Of a stretch of DNA of 64,000 nucleotides, positions 40,319-50,900 are shown one piece after another. Below the pieces are notes generated by a model. The model saw only the letters and a list, made by a program, of their open reading frames with translations, did not search any database and was not told the DNA's origin. The position numbers were made by a program, and so were the translations under genes. The DNA comes from Pseudomonas oryzihabitans (lineage in GTDB: Bacteria; Pseudomonadota; Gammaproteobacteria; Pseudomonadales; Pseudomonadaceae), in assembly GCF_024652905.1 (NCBI RefSeq), contig NZ_CP102428.1, positions 4,386,001 to 4,450,000 of the forward strand, written 5' to 3'. Every line of letters begins with the position of its first letter. Position 1 is the first letter of the stretch.

Positions 40319-41770
40319 TTACGCCTGTCCCGGCGGCTGCTTGTCCACGGTCAGGGGTGCGTCGCTGGCGAGGAATTCCCTGGCCTCTTCTTCGCTGGCT
40401 ACCGAGGGTGGCGAACCGCGCAGGGGTTGGCCGGCGGTTTCGCGCACGGTCAGCATGGTCAGGATGCCGATCACGGCCGCGGCCATCAGGTAGTAGGCCG
40501 GCACCAGGGGGTCGCCGGTCTTTTCCACCAGCCAGGCGGTGACCAGCGGGGTGGTCCCGCCAAACAGCGACACCGAGATGTTGAAGGCGATGGATAGGGC
40601 GCTGTAGCGGATGGGGGTGTAGAACAGCGCCGGCAGGGTGGACGGCATGGTGCTGGTAAAGCAGGCCAGGGCCATGCCCAGCAGCATCAGGCCGAGGAAG
40701 ATCAGCCAGTCGTGGCCGCTGCCGATCAGCTTGAGGCAGGGAATCGCCAGGACCAGGATCGCCACGCACGCACCAATGATCATCGGCTTGCGCCCCAAGC
40801 GGTCGCTGAAGAAACCGCCCAGGATGTTGAGCGGCATCATCACCACCATGACGATGAGGATCAGCAGCAGACCCTTGGTCTCGGCGTAGCCCATGGTCAC
40901 CGCCAGATAGCTGGGCATGTAGGTCAGCAGCATGTAGTCGGTGACGTTGAACACCAGCACCAGGCCGACGCACTTGAGCAGGGCGACCCGATGCAGGGTG
41001 AACAGCTCGCGCAGACTGTGCGCCGGACCGTCCGCGGCCTTGCCTTCGTTGGCCTCGGTGTGGGCCTTGAACGCCGGGGTCTCTTCCAGCTTCAGGCGCA
41101 TATAGAGGCCGAGCAGGCCGAGGGGACCGGCGATGAAGAAGGGCACGCGCCAGCCCCAGTCGAGCAACTGTTCCTGGGTCAGGGCCGCGGTGAGCGCCGT
41201 GACCGTTCCCGCGCCGGCGATATAGCCGGCCAGGGTGCCGAATTCCAGCCAGCTGCCCATGCGTCCGCGGGTCTTGTCGGTGGCGTACTCGGCGATGAAG
41301 GTCGCCGCTCCTCCGTATTCACCGCCGGTGGAGAAGCCTTGGACGACACGTGCCAGCAGCAGCAGGGCAGGCGCCCAGATGCCGATGCTCTCGTAGCTGG
41401 GGATGAGGCCGATGCTGAAGGTGCCCAGGGCCATCATGATCATGGTCAGGGCCAGCACCTTCTGGCGACCGTACTTGTCACCCAGGGGGCCGAACACCAT
41501 GCCGCCGAGGGGGCGGACCAGAAAGGCCACGGTAAAGGTGGCGAAGGTGGCGATCAGCTGGGCGGCGGCATCGCCGTCGGGAAAGAAGACCTTGCCCAGG
41601 GTCACGGCCAGGTAGCCATAGACGCCGAAATCGAACCACTCCATGGCATTGCCAAGGGCGGCGGCGCCGACGGCGCGCTTGACCAGGGAATTGTCGACGA
41701 TGGTGAGGTCGTCCGGCTTTACCTCATGGCGACGCTTGAACCAGCCAACGTGATGATGGTGTTTCGACAT
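40319..41770 (-). CDS. ProP-like MFS metabolite/osmolyte:H+ symporter
   Basis: A 483-residue MFS protein of the metabolite:H+ symporter family (ProP, ShiA, KgtP). ALGNAMEWFDFGVYGYLAV in the first helix is diagnostic of this family, and GPLGDKYGRQKVLALTM and FSDRLGRKPMIIGA are the two loop signatures. ARVVQGFSTGGEYGGAATFI is strongly ProP-like, so proline/betaine is the likely cargo. Unlike E. coli ProP it has no C-terminal coiled coil; the tail is short and acidic. The His-rich N-terminus (MSKHHHHVGWFKRRHE) is natural here. It is divergent from an aldo/keto reductase gene. Confidence 0.87.
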   Translation of the reverse strand: MSKHHHHVGWFKRRHEVKPDDLTIVDNSLVKRAVGAAALGNAMEWFDFGVYGYLAVTLGKVFFPDGDAAAQLIATFATFTVAFLVRPLGGMVFGPLGDKYGRQKVLALTMIMMALGTFSIGLIPSYESIGIWAPALLLLARVVQGFSTGGEYGGAATFIAEYATDKTRGRMGSWLEFGTLAGYIAGAGTVTALTAALTQEQLLDWGWRVPFFIAGPLGLLGLYMRLKLEETPAFKAHTEANEGKAADGPAHSLRELFTLHRVALLKCVGLVLVFNVTDYMLLTYMPSYLAVTMGYAETKGLLLILIVMVVMMPLNILGGFFSDRLGRKPMIIGACVAILVLAIPCLKLIGSGHDWLIFLGLMLLGMALACFTSTMPSTLPALFYTPIRYSALSIAFNISVSLFGGTTPLVTAWLVEKTGDPLVPAYYLMAAAVIGILTMLTVRETAGQPLRGSPPSVASEEEAREFLASDAPLTVDKQPPGQA

Positions 41771-41896
41771 GTGTTTTCCTCCTTGCGTGGGGCCATAGAC
41801 CCAAGCGGACCGCTGTAAGTGCGATTCCTGTGCGGTTGAAACTTGCCGAACACGCCTGGAGTCGACCCTTTATCGGTAAAAACTCTTGGAGGCACC

Positions 41897-42973
41897 ATGC
41901 AATATCGTCCGCTCGGCCACTCCGGCCTGCTGGTTTCCCAACTCGCCCTCGGCACCCTGCAGGTGGGTGGTCGCGATGGATTCGAGAAGTGCGGGGGCAT
42001 CGACCTGCGCACCCTGCGGCGGCTGTTCGACATCGCCTTCGACGCCGGGGTGAATCTGGTGGATACCGCCGATCTGTATTCCTACGGCCTGGCCGAGGAA
42101 CTCGTCGGCCAGGCCCTGGGCGACAAGCGCGACGACATACTGCTGGCATCCAAGGGGCGGAGCGCCATGAGCGACGACCCCAACGACAGCGGCGCTTCGC
42201 GCTATCACCTGATCCGCGCCTGCGAGAACAGCCTGCGCCGGCTGGGCACCGATCACCTGGATCTCTACCAGCTGCACAACTGGGACGGGGTCACCCCCAT
42301 CGAAGAGACGCTGGAGGCCATGACCCACCTGGTGCAAAGCGGCAAGGTGCGCTACTTCGGCACCAGCAACTACACCGGCTGGCAAATGATGAAGACCCTC
42401 GGCAAGGCTGAGCTGCACGGTTTCATCAAGCCGGTCAGCCAGCAGATCTATTACACCCCGGAATCCCGCGAGGCGGAGTACGAACTGTTGCCGCTGGCCC
42501 TCGACCAAGAGGTCGGCACCCTGGTCTGGGGCCCCATGGGCGAGGGTCTGCTGACCGGCTCGACCCGCCGCGGCAAGCCTGCGCCGCAGGGGACGCGCCA
42601 GGGCAGCGATTGGCCCGAGCCCTATGTACACGATCCCGAACGCGCCCTGGACATCATCGAGACCCTGGCCGCGGTGGGCGATGCCCATGGCGTCTCGGTA
42701 GCCCAGGTCTGCCTGGCCTGGCTCAGGGATCGCCCGGGCATCACCAGCCTGATCGTCGGCGCCCGCAGCGAAGCCCAGCTGCACGACAACCTGGCGGCCA
42801 TGGAGCTGGCGCTGACGGCAGAGGAGTCCGCCCGGATCGAGGCGGCGACCCGTCGCGAGCCGCTGTATCCCTATTGGCACCGCATCGTCGCCGGGATGGA
42901 TCGACTGGATCCGGCCGAGCAGCCGTTCCTGGCCGAGCAGCGCAAGACCCTGGAGCAGCGCCGCGACAAATAG
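41897..42973 (+). CDS. Aldo/keto reductase
   Basis: A 358-residue NADPH-dependent (beta/alpha)8 reductase. The catalytic tetrad is visible: Asp in NLVDTADLYSYG, Tyr in the same stretch, Lys in ILLASKGRSAM and His in LDLYQLHNWDG. SNYTGWQMMK and ITSLIVGARSEAQLHDNL form the cofactor end. It resembles the YajO/Tas-like group acting on small aldehydes or sugars. The ATG at 41897 follows GGAGG; an earlier in-frame ATG (41843) lacks such a site. Confidence 0.9.
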   Translation: MQYRPLGHSGLLVSQLALGTLQVGGRDGFEKCGGIDLRTLRRLFDIAFDAGVNLVDTADLYSYGLAEELVGQALGDKRDDILLASKGRSAMSDDPNDSGASRYHLIRACENSLRRLGTDHLDLYQLHNWDGVTPIEETLEAMTHLVQSGKVRYFGTSNYTGWQMMKTLGKAELHGFIKPVSQQIYYTPESREAEYELLPLALDQEVGTLVWGPMGEGLLTGSTRRGKPAPQGTRQGSDWPEPYVHDPERALDIIETLAAVGDAHGVSVAQVCLAWLRDRPGITSLIVGARSEAQLHDNLAAMELALTAEESARIEAATRREPLYPYWHRIVAGMDRLDPAEQPFLAEQRKTLEQRRDK

Positions 42974-43051
42974 GGCGAGCGGCTAACGGCCGGGCTGGGG
43001 GAGGGTCCAAGCCTTGGGGTACTCTGGGCCATCCCCTCGTGGAGCCGTGCG

Positions 43052-44014
43052 ATGAAATCGCCTGCCGTGCTGTTCGCGCTTGTCTTCTCCGGCGTTTCGC
43101 TCTGGAGCATCGCGCCCGCCTGGGCCGATAACAACTATCGCCTGGGCGGCGTCTATGTGAATCCGCCGCCGGGCGCCCAGCCGCCACCCGTCATTCCCCC
43201 AGGCAATGCTGGGCGCTGGCAGGGCCGCGGTCAGGGTGACTGGAATGGCGGCTCGCCCGGACGCGGCAATGGTCCGGCGCTGGAGCGCTGGGAGCGCAAC
43301 GATCCACCACCGCCGCGACCAGGCTATCAGCCGGCCTGGCAAGACCGCCCCGTCCCGCTGCCGCGTCCGGGCTACATGATGCCGGCGCCTGACCAGCCCG
43401 GTCGGAGTTATCCGCCGCCGCCACCCCCACGACCGGAGCGGGACCCGCATTGGTCCGGCCCGCGTCCCGGTTGGGGCGCTAATCCCCAGTGGCGACCCGG
43501 TTTCGAGGTACCGGGCGTGCCGGCCGGTTTCACCCGCGTCTGGTATCGGGACAGTCAGTATTACTACGCCGACGGCTACTGGTATCGGCCCCAGGGGCCG
43601 CGCTATGTGGTGACCCTGCCGCCGACCGGGGTACGCGTCAGCGTCTTGCCGGCCTTTGCCGAAACGCTGTGGATGGGCGGCACCACCTACTATTTCGCCG
43701 CGGGCAGCTATTACCGCACCGATCCGGGCGGCGGCTTCGTCACCGTCGCCGATCCCAACGTCGCTGCAGTACCGACCACGACGGCGGCGCCTCCAGGGAC
43801 CGGCTACGACGCCTATGACGTCACCGCCTATCCCTTGCAGGGCCAGCCGCCCGAACGCTACGCCACGGATCGCTACGATTGCCGCCGCTACGCCGCTGGC
43901 GAGTCGGGCTTCGATCCCGAGCGACCCGGTGCGGTCGGCGATCCCTACCTGACCCAGCGCTTCCGCCAGGCCCTGGCCGCCTGCCTGGCGGGGCGTGGTT
44001 ATCAGGTGGAGTAG
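43052..44014 (+). CDS. Secreted proline-rich DUF6515 family protein
   Basis: A 320-residue exported protein: signal peptide MKSPAVLFALVFSGVSLWS then APAWA before Asp. Residues 35-155 are a low-complexity Pro/Gly/Arg linker (PPPPRPGYQPAWQDRPVPLP and SYPPPPPPRPERDPHW). The C-terminal half has the DUF6515 pattern of paired aromatic repeats (RVWYRDSQYYYADGYWYRP, TLWMGGTTYYFAAGSYYRT) around YVVTLPPTGVRVSVLPAF. The last 60 residues contain two cysteines in a YDCRRYAAGESGFDPERP and ALAACLAGRGYQ context. Function unknown; an envelope location is likely. Confidence 0.8.
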   Translation: MKSPAVLFALVFSGVSLWSIAPAWADNNYRLGGVYVNPPPGAQPPPVIPPGNAGRWQGRGQGDWNGGSPGRGNGPALERWERNDPPPPRPGYQPAWQDRPVPLPRPGYMMPAPDQPGRSYPPPPPPRPERDPHWSGPRPGWGANPQWRPGFEVPGVPAGFTRVWYRDSQYYYADGYWYRPQGPRYVVTLPPTGVRVSVLPAFAETLWMGGTTYYFAAGSYYRTDPGGGFVTVADPNVAAVPTTTAAPPGTGYDAYDVTAYPLQGQPPERYATDRYDCRRYAAGESGFDPERPGAVGDPYLTQRFRQALAACLAGRGYQVE

Positions 44015-44017
44015 CGC

Positions 44018-44701
44018 TCAGTCGTTGGTCAGCTGCACCAGGGTGAACAGCCCAAAGGGCGGCACGCTGCTGCGACTGGCGCGGCGCAGGTCTTCGCGGG
44101 AAAGGATGGAGTCCATGGCGAAGTCAGGGTGCCAGCCCAGCTTGCGCGAGGCCGGTGCCAGGGTCTTTTCCGCCAGCAGGCGCAGGCCGCTCTCGGCCTG
44201 GAAGTGATTGACCAGCAAGAGGTGGCCGCCCGGCTTCACCACGCGCCGCATCTCCTGCATAAGCTTGCGCGGATTGGGCACCACGGAGGCCACGAACATG
44301 GCCACGGCGATATCGAAAGAGCCGGTGGGCAGGCCGGTTTCCTCGGCATTGGCTTCGAGCAGCGCCTCCACCGTGGTGATCTCGTCGCGCGCGACCCGCT
44401 CCCGCGCCTTGGCCAGCATGTCCGGCGAGAGATCGATCCCGGTGACGCGCTTGTCGGCGCCATAGTGCGGCAGGGCGAGACCAGTTCCTACCCCGACCTC
44501 CAGCACCCGGGTACCCGCCAGGGCATTGACCGCCGCCACCGCCCGCTTGCGACCGGGCGCGGAAACGCCACCAAACACTCGATCATAGACATTGGCCCAG
44601 CGCCGGTAGGCGGAAATGATGGCGGCATTGTCCAGCGCGGAGTGCGGTGCGGACGTGTCGGCGGTATCTAGCGAATAATCGATTTTCTTCGAGTCGTGCA
44701 T
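44018..44701 (-). CDS. Class I SAM methyltransferase, PmtA-like
   Basis: A 227-residue soluble methyltransferase. Motif I is RVLEVGVGTGLALPHYG, followed by VTGIDLSPDMLAKARER (acidic loop) and MRRVVKPGGHLLLVNHF (motif post II). The WANVYDRVFGGVSAPGR start and the whole build match phosphatidylethanolamine N-methyltransferases of the Rhodobacter/Pseudomonas PmtA type, which make phosphatidylcholine. Ubiquinone-type methyltransferases share the fold. It converges on the DUF6515 gene with a 3-bp gap. Confidence 0.75.
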   Translation of the reverse strand: MHDSKKIDYSLDTADTSAPHSALDNAAIISAYRRWANVYDRVFGGVSAPGRKRAVAAVNALAGTRVLEVGVGTGLALPHYGADKRVTGIDLSPDMLAKARERVARDEITTVEALLEANAEETGLPTGSFDIAVAMFVASVVPNPRKLMQEMRRVVKPGGHLLLVNHFQAESGLRLLAEKTLAPASRKLGWHPDFAMDSILSREDLRRASRSSVPPFGLFTLVQLTND

Positions 44702-45466
44702 AGCGGCCTTGTCATTGTCGGTAGATGAAAGCAGGGGCGTTACGGAGCTAACTCGGAGCGGCGTCCGATGGTGGAAAGTGCGGCCTGTTAACAGGGGCAG
44801 GCGCTTTGCTACTTCGTCGTGCGGATTGAAAGAAGGCTGATTGCCTTGGTGTGCATGACCTGCAAGCCAGGCGTGACGGCTGTTCCATGGCGCCAGAGTG
44901 CAGGGCGGTTACTGTTTTAAAGCAATTGCAAGGTATTTGGCTAGTTATGTCGCCCCGAGTTTCTTCTGGATGAGAAGTTGATGGTTTAATTATTTTTGAT
45001 TGTTCGTTCTTTCAATTAAACATTATTTTATTATTTGTTCATTCAATTAATGAGTTTTAAAGCACATCACGTGGCAGGCAATGGCCGTGCTGGAGCAGAG
45101 TTCTGCGCAGAGCCATGGCGGCGGCGGGGAAACCCTGAGGCGCAGGGGAGCAGCGCGCGAAAGGCTGGCGATCAGTAGCATCCTCGCGTGTTCGTCATAA
45201 GAGTCTGACCATTTTCAAGGGGGCGATCAGACCGAAACCTGGGCGTCAGAGCGTCTGGGCCGCATGCAGATGGTTAAAGAGCATATTGATAGCTGGCTTT
45301 ATTTGCGTTTTACAAGCTAATCCGCAGCGCTTCCCTTGTTCGTTTCGCTTCCCTTCGACGCGTCCAGTCATCCCGTCAAGACGGCCGAATGTCCCGCTAT
45401 TGCTGATTTATCGCCCACTTGGGCGCAGCATTCGCATAACTCCGCTAGACAATAGGCAGACCTGGC
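44702..45466. other. 765-bp intergenic region upstream of the minor pilin operon
   Basis: This gap between divergent genes contains an abrupt AT-rich core (about 44,960-45,062) with two 14-bp direct repeats, GTTCTTTCAATTAA (45006-45019) and GTTCATTCAATTAA (45037-45050), 31 bp apart. A possible weak promoter, TTGATA (45286) and TTACAA (45310), with an 18-bp spacer points to the pilin genes. AlgR, which controls this operon in P. aeruginosa, could bind TTCGTC elements such as GTGTTCGTCATAAG near 45188, but the match is partial. No gene is recognised. Confidence 0.45.
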
Positions 45467-45973
45467 ATGAAGAAGGCTGCAGGCTTCACTCTTACCGAAT
45501 TGCTGATAGTCATGGCGCTGGTTGCCATCCTGGTATCCATCGCAACGCCTGGATTTGGCGCCCTGACACGGGCCAATCGCGTCCTCGTCGCCGCGAATGA
45601 GCTGACTAATCTACTCACCTACGCCCGTAGTGAGGCCTTGACCCGAGGTCTCAACGTCAGCGTCGAGGCCCCTGGGGTCAACAACTGGTCCGGGGCGCTC
45701 AAGGTCATCACTGCAAGCAGCACCGTGACCGGTGCCGTGGAAACCCTGAGGACCTTCGAAGGCACCGGTCTGGCGCCCAATGGCCTTAACAGCACGGGGA
45801 CTGCCGCGCGCCTGACCTTCCGGCCCAATGGCACCCTGGCGAACGCCTTCACCATCCGGCTCTGCGCCAGCAACGACAAGAACACCCCGGGCAAGGTCCT
45901 CAGCGTCAGCCAGGGCGGCCACATCGAAGTGACCGATTTCCCGCCGACGTCAGTGAGCACCGGATGCAGTTGA
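45467..45973 (+). CDS. fimU: Type IV minor pilin FimU/FimT family
   Basis: A 168-residue prepilin. The short leader MKKAAG is cut before Phe7 by the prepilin peptidase PilD; FTLTELLIVMALVAILVSIA is the N-terminal helix with the key Glu at mature position 5. The body matches the GspH/FimT pseudopilin domain (RANRVLVAANELTNLLTYAR, SEALTRG) and ends with paired cysteines (LCAS and TGCS). Minor pilins form the tip complex that primes pilus assembly. It is first in an operon in the order fimU-pilV-pilW-pilX-pilY1-pilE and overlaps pilV by 10 bases. FimT is an alternative name for the same family. Confidence 0.87.
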   Translation: MKKAAGFTLTELLIVMALVAILVSIATPGFGALTRANRVLVAANELTNLLTYARSEALTRGLNVSVEAPGVNNWSGALKVITASSTVTGAVETLRTFEGTGLAPNGLNSTGTAARLTFRPNGTLANAFTIRLCASNDKNTPGKVLSVSQGGHIEVTDFPPTSVSTGCS

Positions 45974-46569
45974 GACAAGGGTCTTCCCAGACAGGCTTCA
46001 GCCTGATCGAGGTGCTGGTGAGCCTGGTGATCATCTGTACCGGCGTGCTGGGCCTGGTGGCGTTGCAGTCGCGCAGTCTGGTGCTGTCCCAGGACGCCAT
46101 TCAGCGTAACAACGCCATCATGCTGGCTGGCGATCTGCTGGAGCTGATGCGCAGTAATCCCGATGCCGCGCTGGACAGCGGGGGCCGCTTCTTCACCGAC
46201 AGTCCCTATGCCAAACCGGTCGGTGAAGACTTCACCACGCGGGCGCTGGAGGCGGCGGATGGCTCCTGTGCCACCCTCGATCGTGGCCAGGGCGGGGAGA
46301 CGGTCGCCGGCAAGGATCTCGCCTGCTGGCTGCAACAGGTGCGGACGCTCCTGCCGGTCAGCGATGCCATCCTCAAGGCCAATTTCACGGTATGCCCGAC
46401 GCGCCAGCCGCCCCAGGTAGGCAGCGCCGCGCCCTATGCGGACCCCAATGCCTGCGTGTCGCCCACTGCCTCCATGGTGATGATCGTCATCGCCTGGCAG
46501 GACAATACCGGCAACAGCGCCGGCTGCAGTGGCGGCCTGTGCTTCTACACCCTGAGGGGCGAGCTATGA
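45964..46569 (+). CDS. pilV: Type IV minor pilin PilV
   Basis: A 201-residue prepilin with leader MQLRQGSSQTG and helix FSLIEVLVSLVIICTGVLGL (Glu5 present). The PilV-type continuation ALQSRSLVLSQDAIQRNNAI and LAGDLLELMRSNPDAA is diagnostic. Four cysteines lie in the body, including SAGCSGGLCFY near the end. It is part of the minor-pilin priming complex with PilW, PilX and PilY1. The stop overlaps the pilW start (ATGAG). Confidence 0.9.
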   Translation: MQLRQGSSQTGFSLIEVLVSLVIICTGVLGLVALQSRSLVLSQDAIQRNNAIMLAGDLLELMRSNPDAALDSGGRFFTDSPYAKPVGEDFTTRALEAADGSCATLDRGQGGETVAGKDLACWLQQVRTLLPVSDAILKANFTVCPTRQPPQVGSAAPYADPNACVSPTASMVMIVIAWQDNTGNSAGCSGGLCFYTLRGEL

Positions 46570-47306
46570 GGGCGCAGCGCGGCCTGTCCATCGTCGAGCT
46601 GATGGTGGCCCTGACCCTGAGTACCTTTCTCATCCTGGCGGTGACCCAGCTGTACCTGAACAACAAGCGACACGCGCTGTTCCAGGAAGGCCAGGTCAGC
46701 AACGATGAAAACGGACGCACCGCGTTGTTGTTGCTCGATCAGCAACTGGCACGCGCGGGCTTCCGGGCCAATCCGACCCTGCAGACGACCCTGGAGACCG
46801 CCTTTGCCGCGCGTCCCGCCGCCAATGGCTGCCCGGCGATGAGCAGAGGGCAGGCCATCACCTTGACCGACGACAAGACCGGGGTGTGCCTGCGCTATCA
46901 GGGCGAGACCAGGGGCAGGGACAGTGACTGCCTGGGTAATCCCATCGCCGAAGCTACCAACGGTAACGGCACTGAGGTGCTGACCCGTATCAGCTATGTC
47001 GCCGATCCCGTGGGCGCTGTCGGCCGCGGCAACCTGCAGTGCAGCGCCCAGGGCCAGCCGGCCCAGGTCATCGTCGCCGGCCTGGCGGATTTCGTCTGGT
47101 TCAAGCTGCCCACGCCCAGTCAGGCGAGTCAGGCCGTGCGCTATGCCGCGCTGTTTTCTAGTCGCGCCGTACCCACTGAGGGCATGGCCAACGCCATGGC
47201 CGCCAATTGGAAGCCCCTGACCGGGCGCGAGCCGCCCGCGGGCGCCAGCACCCAGGTGCTGCAAATCGTCCAGGGCAGCGTCACCTTGCGGAATCTGATG
47301 CCATGA
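46566..47306 (+). CDS. pilW: Type IV minor pilin PilW
   Basis: A 246-residue prepilin: short leader MRAQRG, then LSIVELMVALTLSTFLILAV with Glu5 and Leu instead of Phe at mature position 1. The PilW-family helix continues TQLYLNNKRHALFQEGQVSN and the body includes RTALLLLDQQLARAGFRANP. The gene overlaps pilV upstream and pilX downstream by four bases each. A longer frame starting at 46392 is the shadow of pilV. Confidence 0.88.
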   Translation: MRAQRGLSIVELMVALTLSTFLILAVTQLYLNNKRHALFQEGQVSNDENGRTALLLLDQQLARAGFRANPTLQTTLETAFAARPAANGCPAMSRGQAITLTDDKTGVCLRYQGETRGRDSDCLGNPIAEATNGNGTEVLTRISYVADPVGAVGRGNLQCSAQGQPAQVIVAGLADFVWFKLPTPSQASQAVRYAALFSSRAVPTEGMANAMAANWKPLTGREPPAGASTQVLQIVQGSVTLRNLMP

Positions 47307-47911
47307 AGTCCTGCTCACACCGGCGCCAGGGGGGCGCGGTCCTGCTGATCGCCCTGGTCATGCTCCTGCTGCTCACCCTGCTGGCCGTTACCAGCATGCG
47401 CGAAACCACCCTGCAGAACCGGGTGGGCGGCAACGTCTCCGAACAGAAGCGGGCCTACAACGCCGCCGAATCGGCGCTGCGGGAAGCCGAACGACGGCTG
47501 AGTGCCCTGCGAGGCACGGTGATGTTCAACAGTGCCAGTGCCGGCTTCGACTCCTGCACCACCAGTGCGAATACCCTGGCGCCCACCGTCGAGAATCTGT
47601 GCATCCTCAGCGACGGCAAGGATCTGGACACCCAGGCCAAGGTCCAGGCCTGGGCCAAGATCGCCTTGCAGACCCTGAGCGATGCGCCGGCGGAGAACTC
47701 TGTGGGTTACCGAGGCTTCGATGGCGAGTCCCGCTATCGTCTTGCGCCGCGCTGGGTAGTGACCTTCATTGCCGGAAGTGCCAGCCCAAACCCCAGCGAA
47801 GCCCTCAGTGGCAAGGGGTCCTACTACTACCGGGTGACCGCCGTCGCGCGCAGCGGTGGCGCGCGCTTCCCGGTCATCCTGCAGAGCATCGTCAAGCTGG
47901 AGGTGCAATGA
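47303..47911 (+). CDS. pilX: Type IV minor pilin PilX
   Basis: A 202-residue protein with the PilX N-terminal domain: RRQGGAVLLIALVMLLLLTL then LAVTSMRETTLQNRVGGN and KRAYNAAESALREAERRL. As usual for PilX, the mature end lacks the Glu5 found in other pilins. In the body, two cysteines (SCTT and LCIL) are seen. Overlaps of four bases on both sides show translational coupling with pilW and pilY1. Confidence 0.88.
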   Translation: MKSCSHRRQGGAVLLIALVMLLLLTLLAVTSMRETTLQNRVGGNVSEQKRAYNAAESALREAERRLSALRGTVMFNSASAGFDSCTTSANTLAPTVENLCILSDGKDLDTQAKVQAWAKIALQTLSDAPAENSVGYRGFDGESRYRLAPRWVVTFIAGSASPNPSEALSGKGSYYYRVTAVARSGGARFPVILQSIVKLEVQ

Positions 47912-50900
47912 AGTTTTCGTCCTGTCTGGCGCCCTTGGCTGCGCTGCTTGCCGCCAGCTGCGCCAGCGCGAGCAACCTGAATATCAGTCAGCAACCGCTG
48001 TTCCTCAGCACCGGTGTCGATCCCAACATCATCGTCACGCTGGACAACTCCAACAGCATGAAGTGGGGCTTCATCCCCGATTGGCTGGGGTACAGCGCCA
48101 ATGGCCTGCGCACCACGCGGCGGGTCAAATCAGCGGCCTTCAATGCGCTCTACTACAACCCGGCGGTGAGCTATGCCGTGCCGAAAAAGGTCACCTTCAG
48201 CAATGGTGTCCTGACGGTGGCGGACTATCCGGTCAGCAGCGGCACCAGCTTCGATTTCACTCGGGTTTACGTGAATGGCTTCCGGCCGGCCGCCGGTACG
48301 GTGGACCTGAGTCGGGACTATCGCGTGGCTTGGGAATACGACACCGCTCGTGGCCAGGATACCAACTACAACGCCGGGACCAACTACGGCGGTGCGACCG
48401 GCACCATCTACTACCTGGCGGAAAATCCCAGAGCGGATTTCTATGCCTGGCGCAACGATAGGACCGAAACAGGGGTTCCAGCCTATTACTACGTGTTCAA
48501 CAAGGAAAACCCCAACTGCCAGCCTTCGAATGACGACTGCTACACCCTGGTGAACCCTACCTCCGCGGCTGATCGGCAGAACTTCGCCATCTGGTATGCC
48601 TTCTATCGCAATCGCGCCTTGAGCATGCAGTCGTCGGCCAATCTGGCCTTTTCGCAATTTTCCACTTCGGTCAGGTTGACCTGGCAGGATCTGAGCAACT
48701 GCACCACGCTGAACTCGGGCACCGACTGTGAGGGAATCAGCTACCGCGGCAGCAATCAGCTGCGTACCTTCGACGGCCAGGCGCGCGCGAACTTCTTCAG
48801 GTGGTTAGGCGATCTCAACTTCAATACCGGCACGCCGCTACGCAGTGCCCTGGATCGCGCTGGGCGTTTCCTGCAGAGCGGTGGCAAGGACGGTCCCTAC
48901 GCCAAGGATCCCGGGGTGACCCAGAGTCCGGAATACGCCTGCCGCCCGAGTTATCAGATCATGATGACCGATGGTAAGTGGAACTCGGACAACATCGGTG
49001 CCGGCAACGTGGATGGCAGTGGCCAGACCTTGCCAGACGGCATGAAATACTCACCACGGGCGCCCTTTACCGACAGCGCGAGCAATACCCTGGCCGACCT
49101 GGCGTTCAAATACTGGGCGACCGATGCCCAGCCGGGGATCTCGGACAAGCTCTCGCCTTACGTTCGCGACCCTAGCAGCAATACCGACACCCAGTACTGG
49201 AATCCCAAGAACGATCCGGCCACCTGGCAGCACCTGGTCACCTATACCGTCGGTTTCGGCCTGAGTTCGTCGCTGACCAGCCCGGCTTGGGGCGGCAGTA
49301 CCTTCGCGGGCGGCTACAGCCCGGCGATGACCTGGCCCGCCGCCAGCAGCGACAGCGACAACAACGTCTATGACCTCTGGCACGCGGCGATCAACTCCCG
49401 CGGCGACTTCTTCAGCGCCGACGATGCCAATGGCCTGGTCGACTCGCTGAATCAGGTGGTCAATCGCATTGCCCAGACCCAGTCGACCAGCGCCGGCCAG
49501 GCCTCGTCGCCGCTGCTGGACAGCACCCAGAGCTCCAACTACAGCTATGTGCCCAGCTTCTCCAGCAGCGACTGGAGTGGCGACCTCAGCAAGTACCTGC
49601 GCACCGCGACCCGCACCTCTCGGGTCTGGAGTGCCCAGGGTCGCCTGGATGCGAGCTATGGCGCGGGCGGCTTTGCCACGCGCAAGGTGTACATGAGCGT
49701 GGGAGGCGTGCGCCAGCCGTTTATCTGGAGCAACCTGAGCGACGACCAGAAGGCGAAGCTGAATCGTAATGCCAATGGCACCCGCGATACCTTTGGCGAG
49801 GCCCGCCTCAACTATCTGCGTGGCGATCGCAGCAAGGAAAGCCAGACGGCCACGCCGGCCCTGCGCATCCGTAACCATCTGCTGGGCGATATCATCGATT
49901 CCAAGCCGGCGCTGGTGAGCACGCCCAGCAGCCCCGCGGCCAGGATGAACGCGCTCGGTGCCGCCGGCAGCTACAGTGCCTTCCAGCAAAAGTGGGCCAA
50001 GCGGGCGACCCGGATCTACGTCGGGGCCAACGACGGCATGCTGCACGCCTTCGACGACAACGGCGACGAGGCCTTCGCCTTCGTTCCCAGTGCGGTCATT
50101 CCCACTCTCTACAAGCTCACCGATCCAAGCTATACCAGCAGTACTCATCAGTTTTCGGTGGATGGCACGCCGGTGACGCAGGACGTCTACTACGACAATG
50201 CCTGGCATACCGTATTGATCGGCACCCTGAGAGGCGGTGGCCGGGCGGTGTTCGCCCTGGACATCACCGATCCCAGTGATCCCAAGGTACTCTGGGAGCG
50301 CAGTGCCAGCGATGCGGATTTCAGCGAGTTGGGCCTGACCTACAGCAAGCCCGTGTTCGCCCGGTTGCATACCGGCGACTGGGCAGTGCTGCTGGCCAAT
50401 GGTTACAACAGCGCCAATGACAAGGCCGTGCTCTATGTCCTGGACGTCAAGACCGGCAAGCGTGTCACTGTACTCATGCCGGAGCCCAACGACGGCTTGA
50501 CCACTCCCAACGGCCTGGCCACGCCGACTCCGCTGGATGCCAATGGCGATCTCATCACCGACTACGTCTATGCCGGCGACCTGCGCGGCAATCTCTGGCG
50601 TTTCGATCTGATCGGCAACAACCTCAAGGCCACTGCTGGCGTCAGTGACTTCCGGGTCGGCTTTGGCGGGGCGCCGCTCTATCGGGCGCGTGCCTCTCGC
50701 TATAGCAGCGGCGGTGCCGATCAGCCCCAGGCCGTCATGGCGGAACCCCGACTGCTCCGGCATCCTTCGGGGATCGGTTTTCTGCTGGTGTTCGGCACCG
50801 GTAAGTACCTGGAAAGCGGTGACGCCACGGCCGTTTCCGGTAAGGCCATGAGTCTCTACGGCATCTGGGATCGGCAGACGGCAGGCACCCTGGTGACCAG

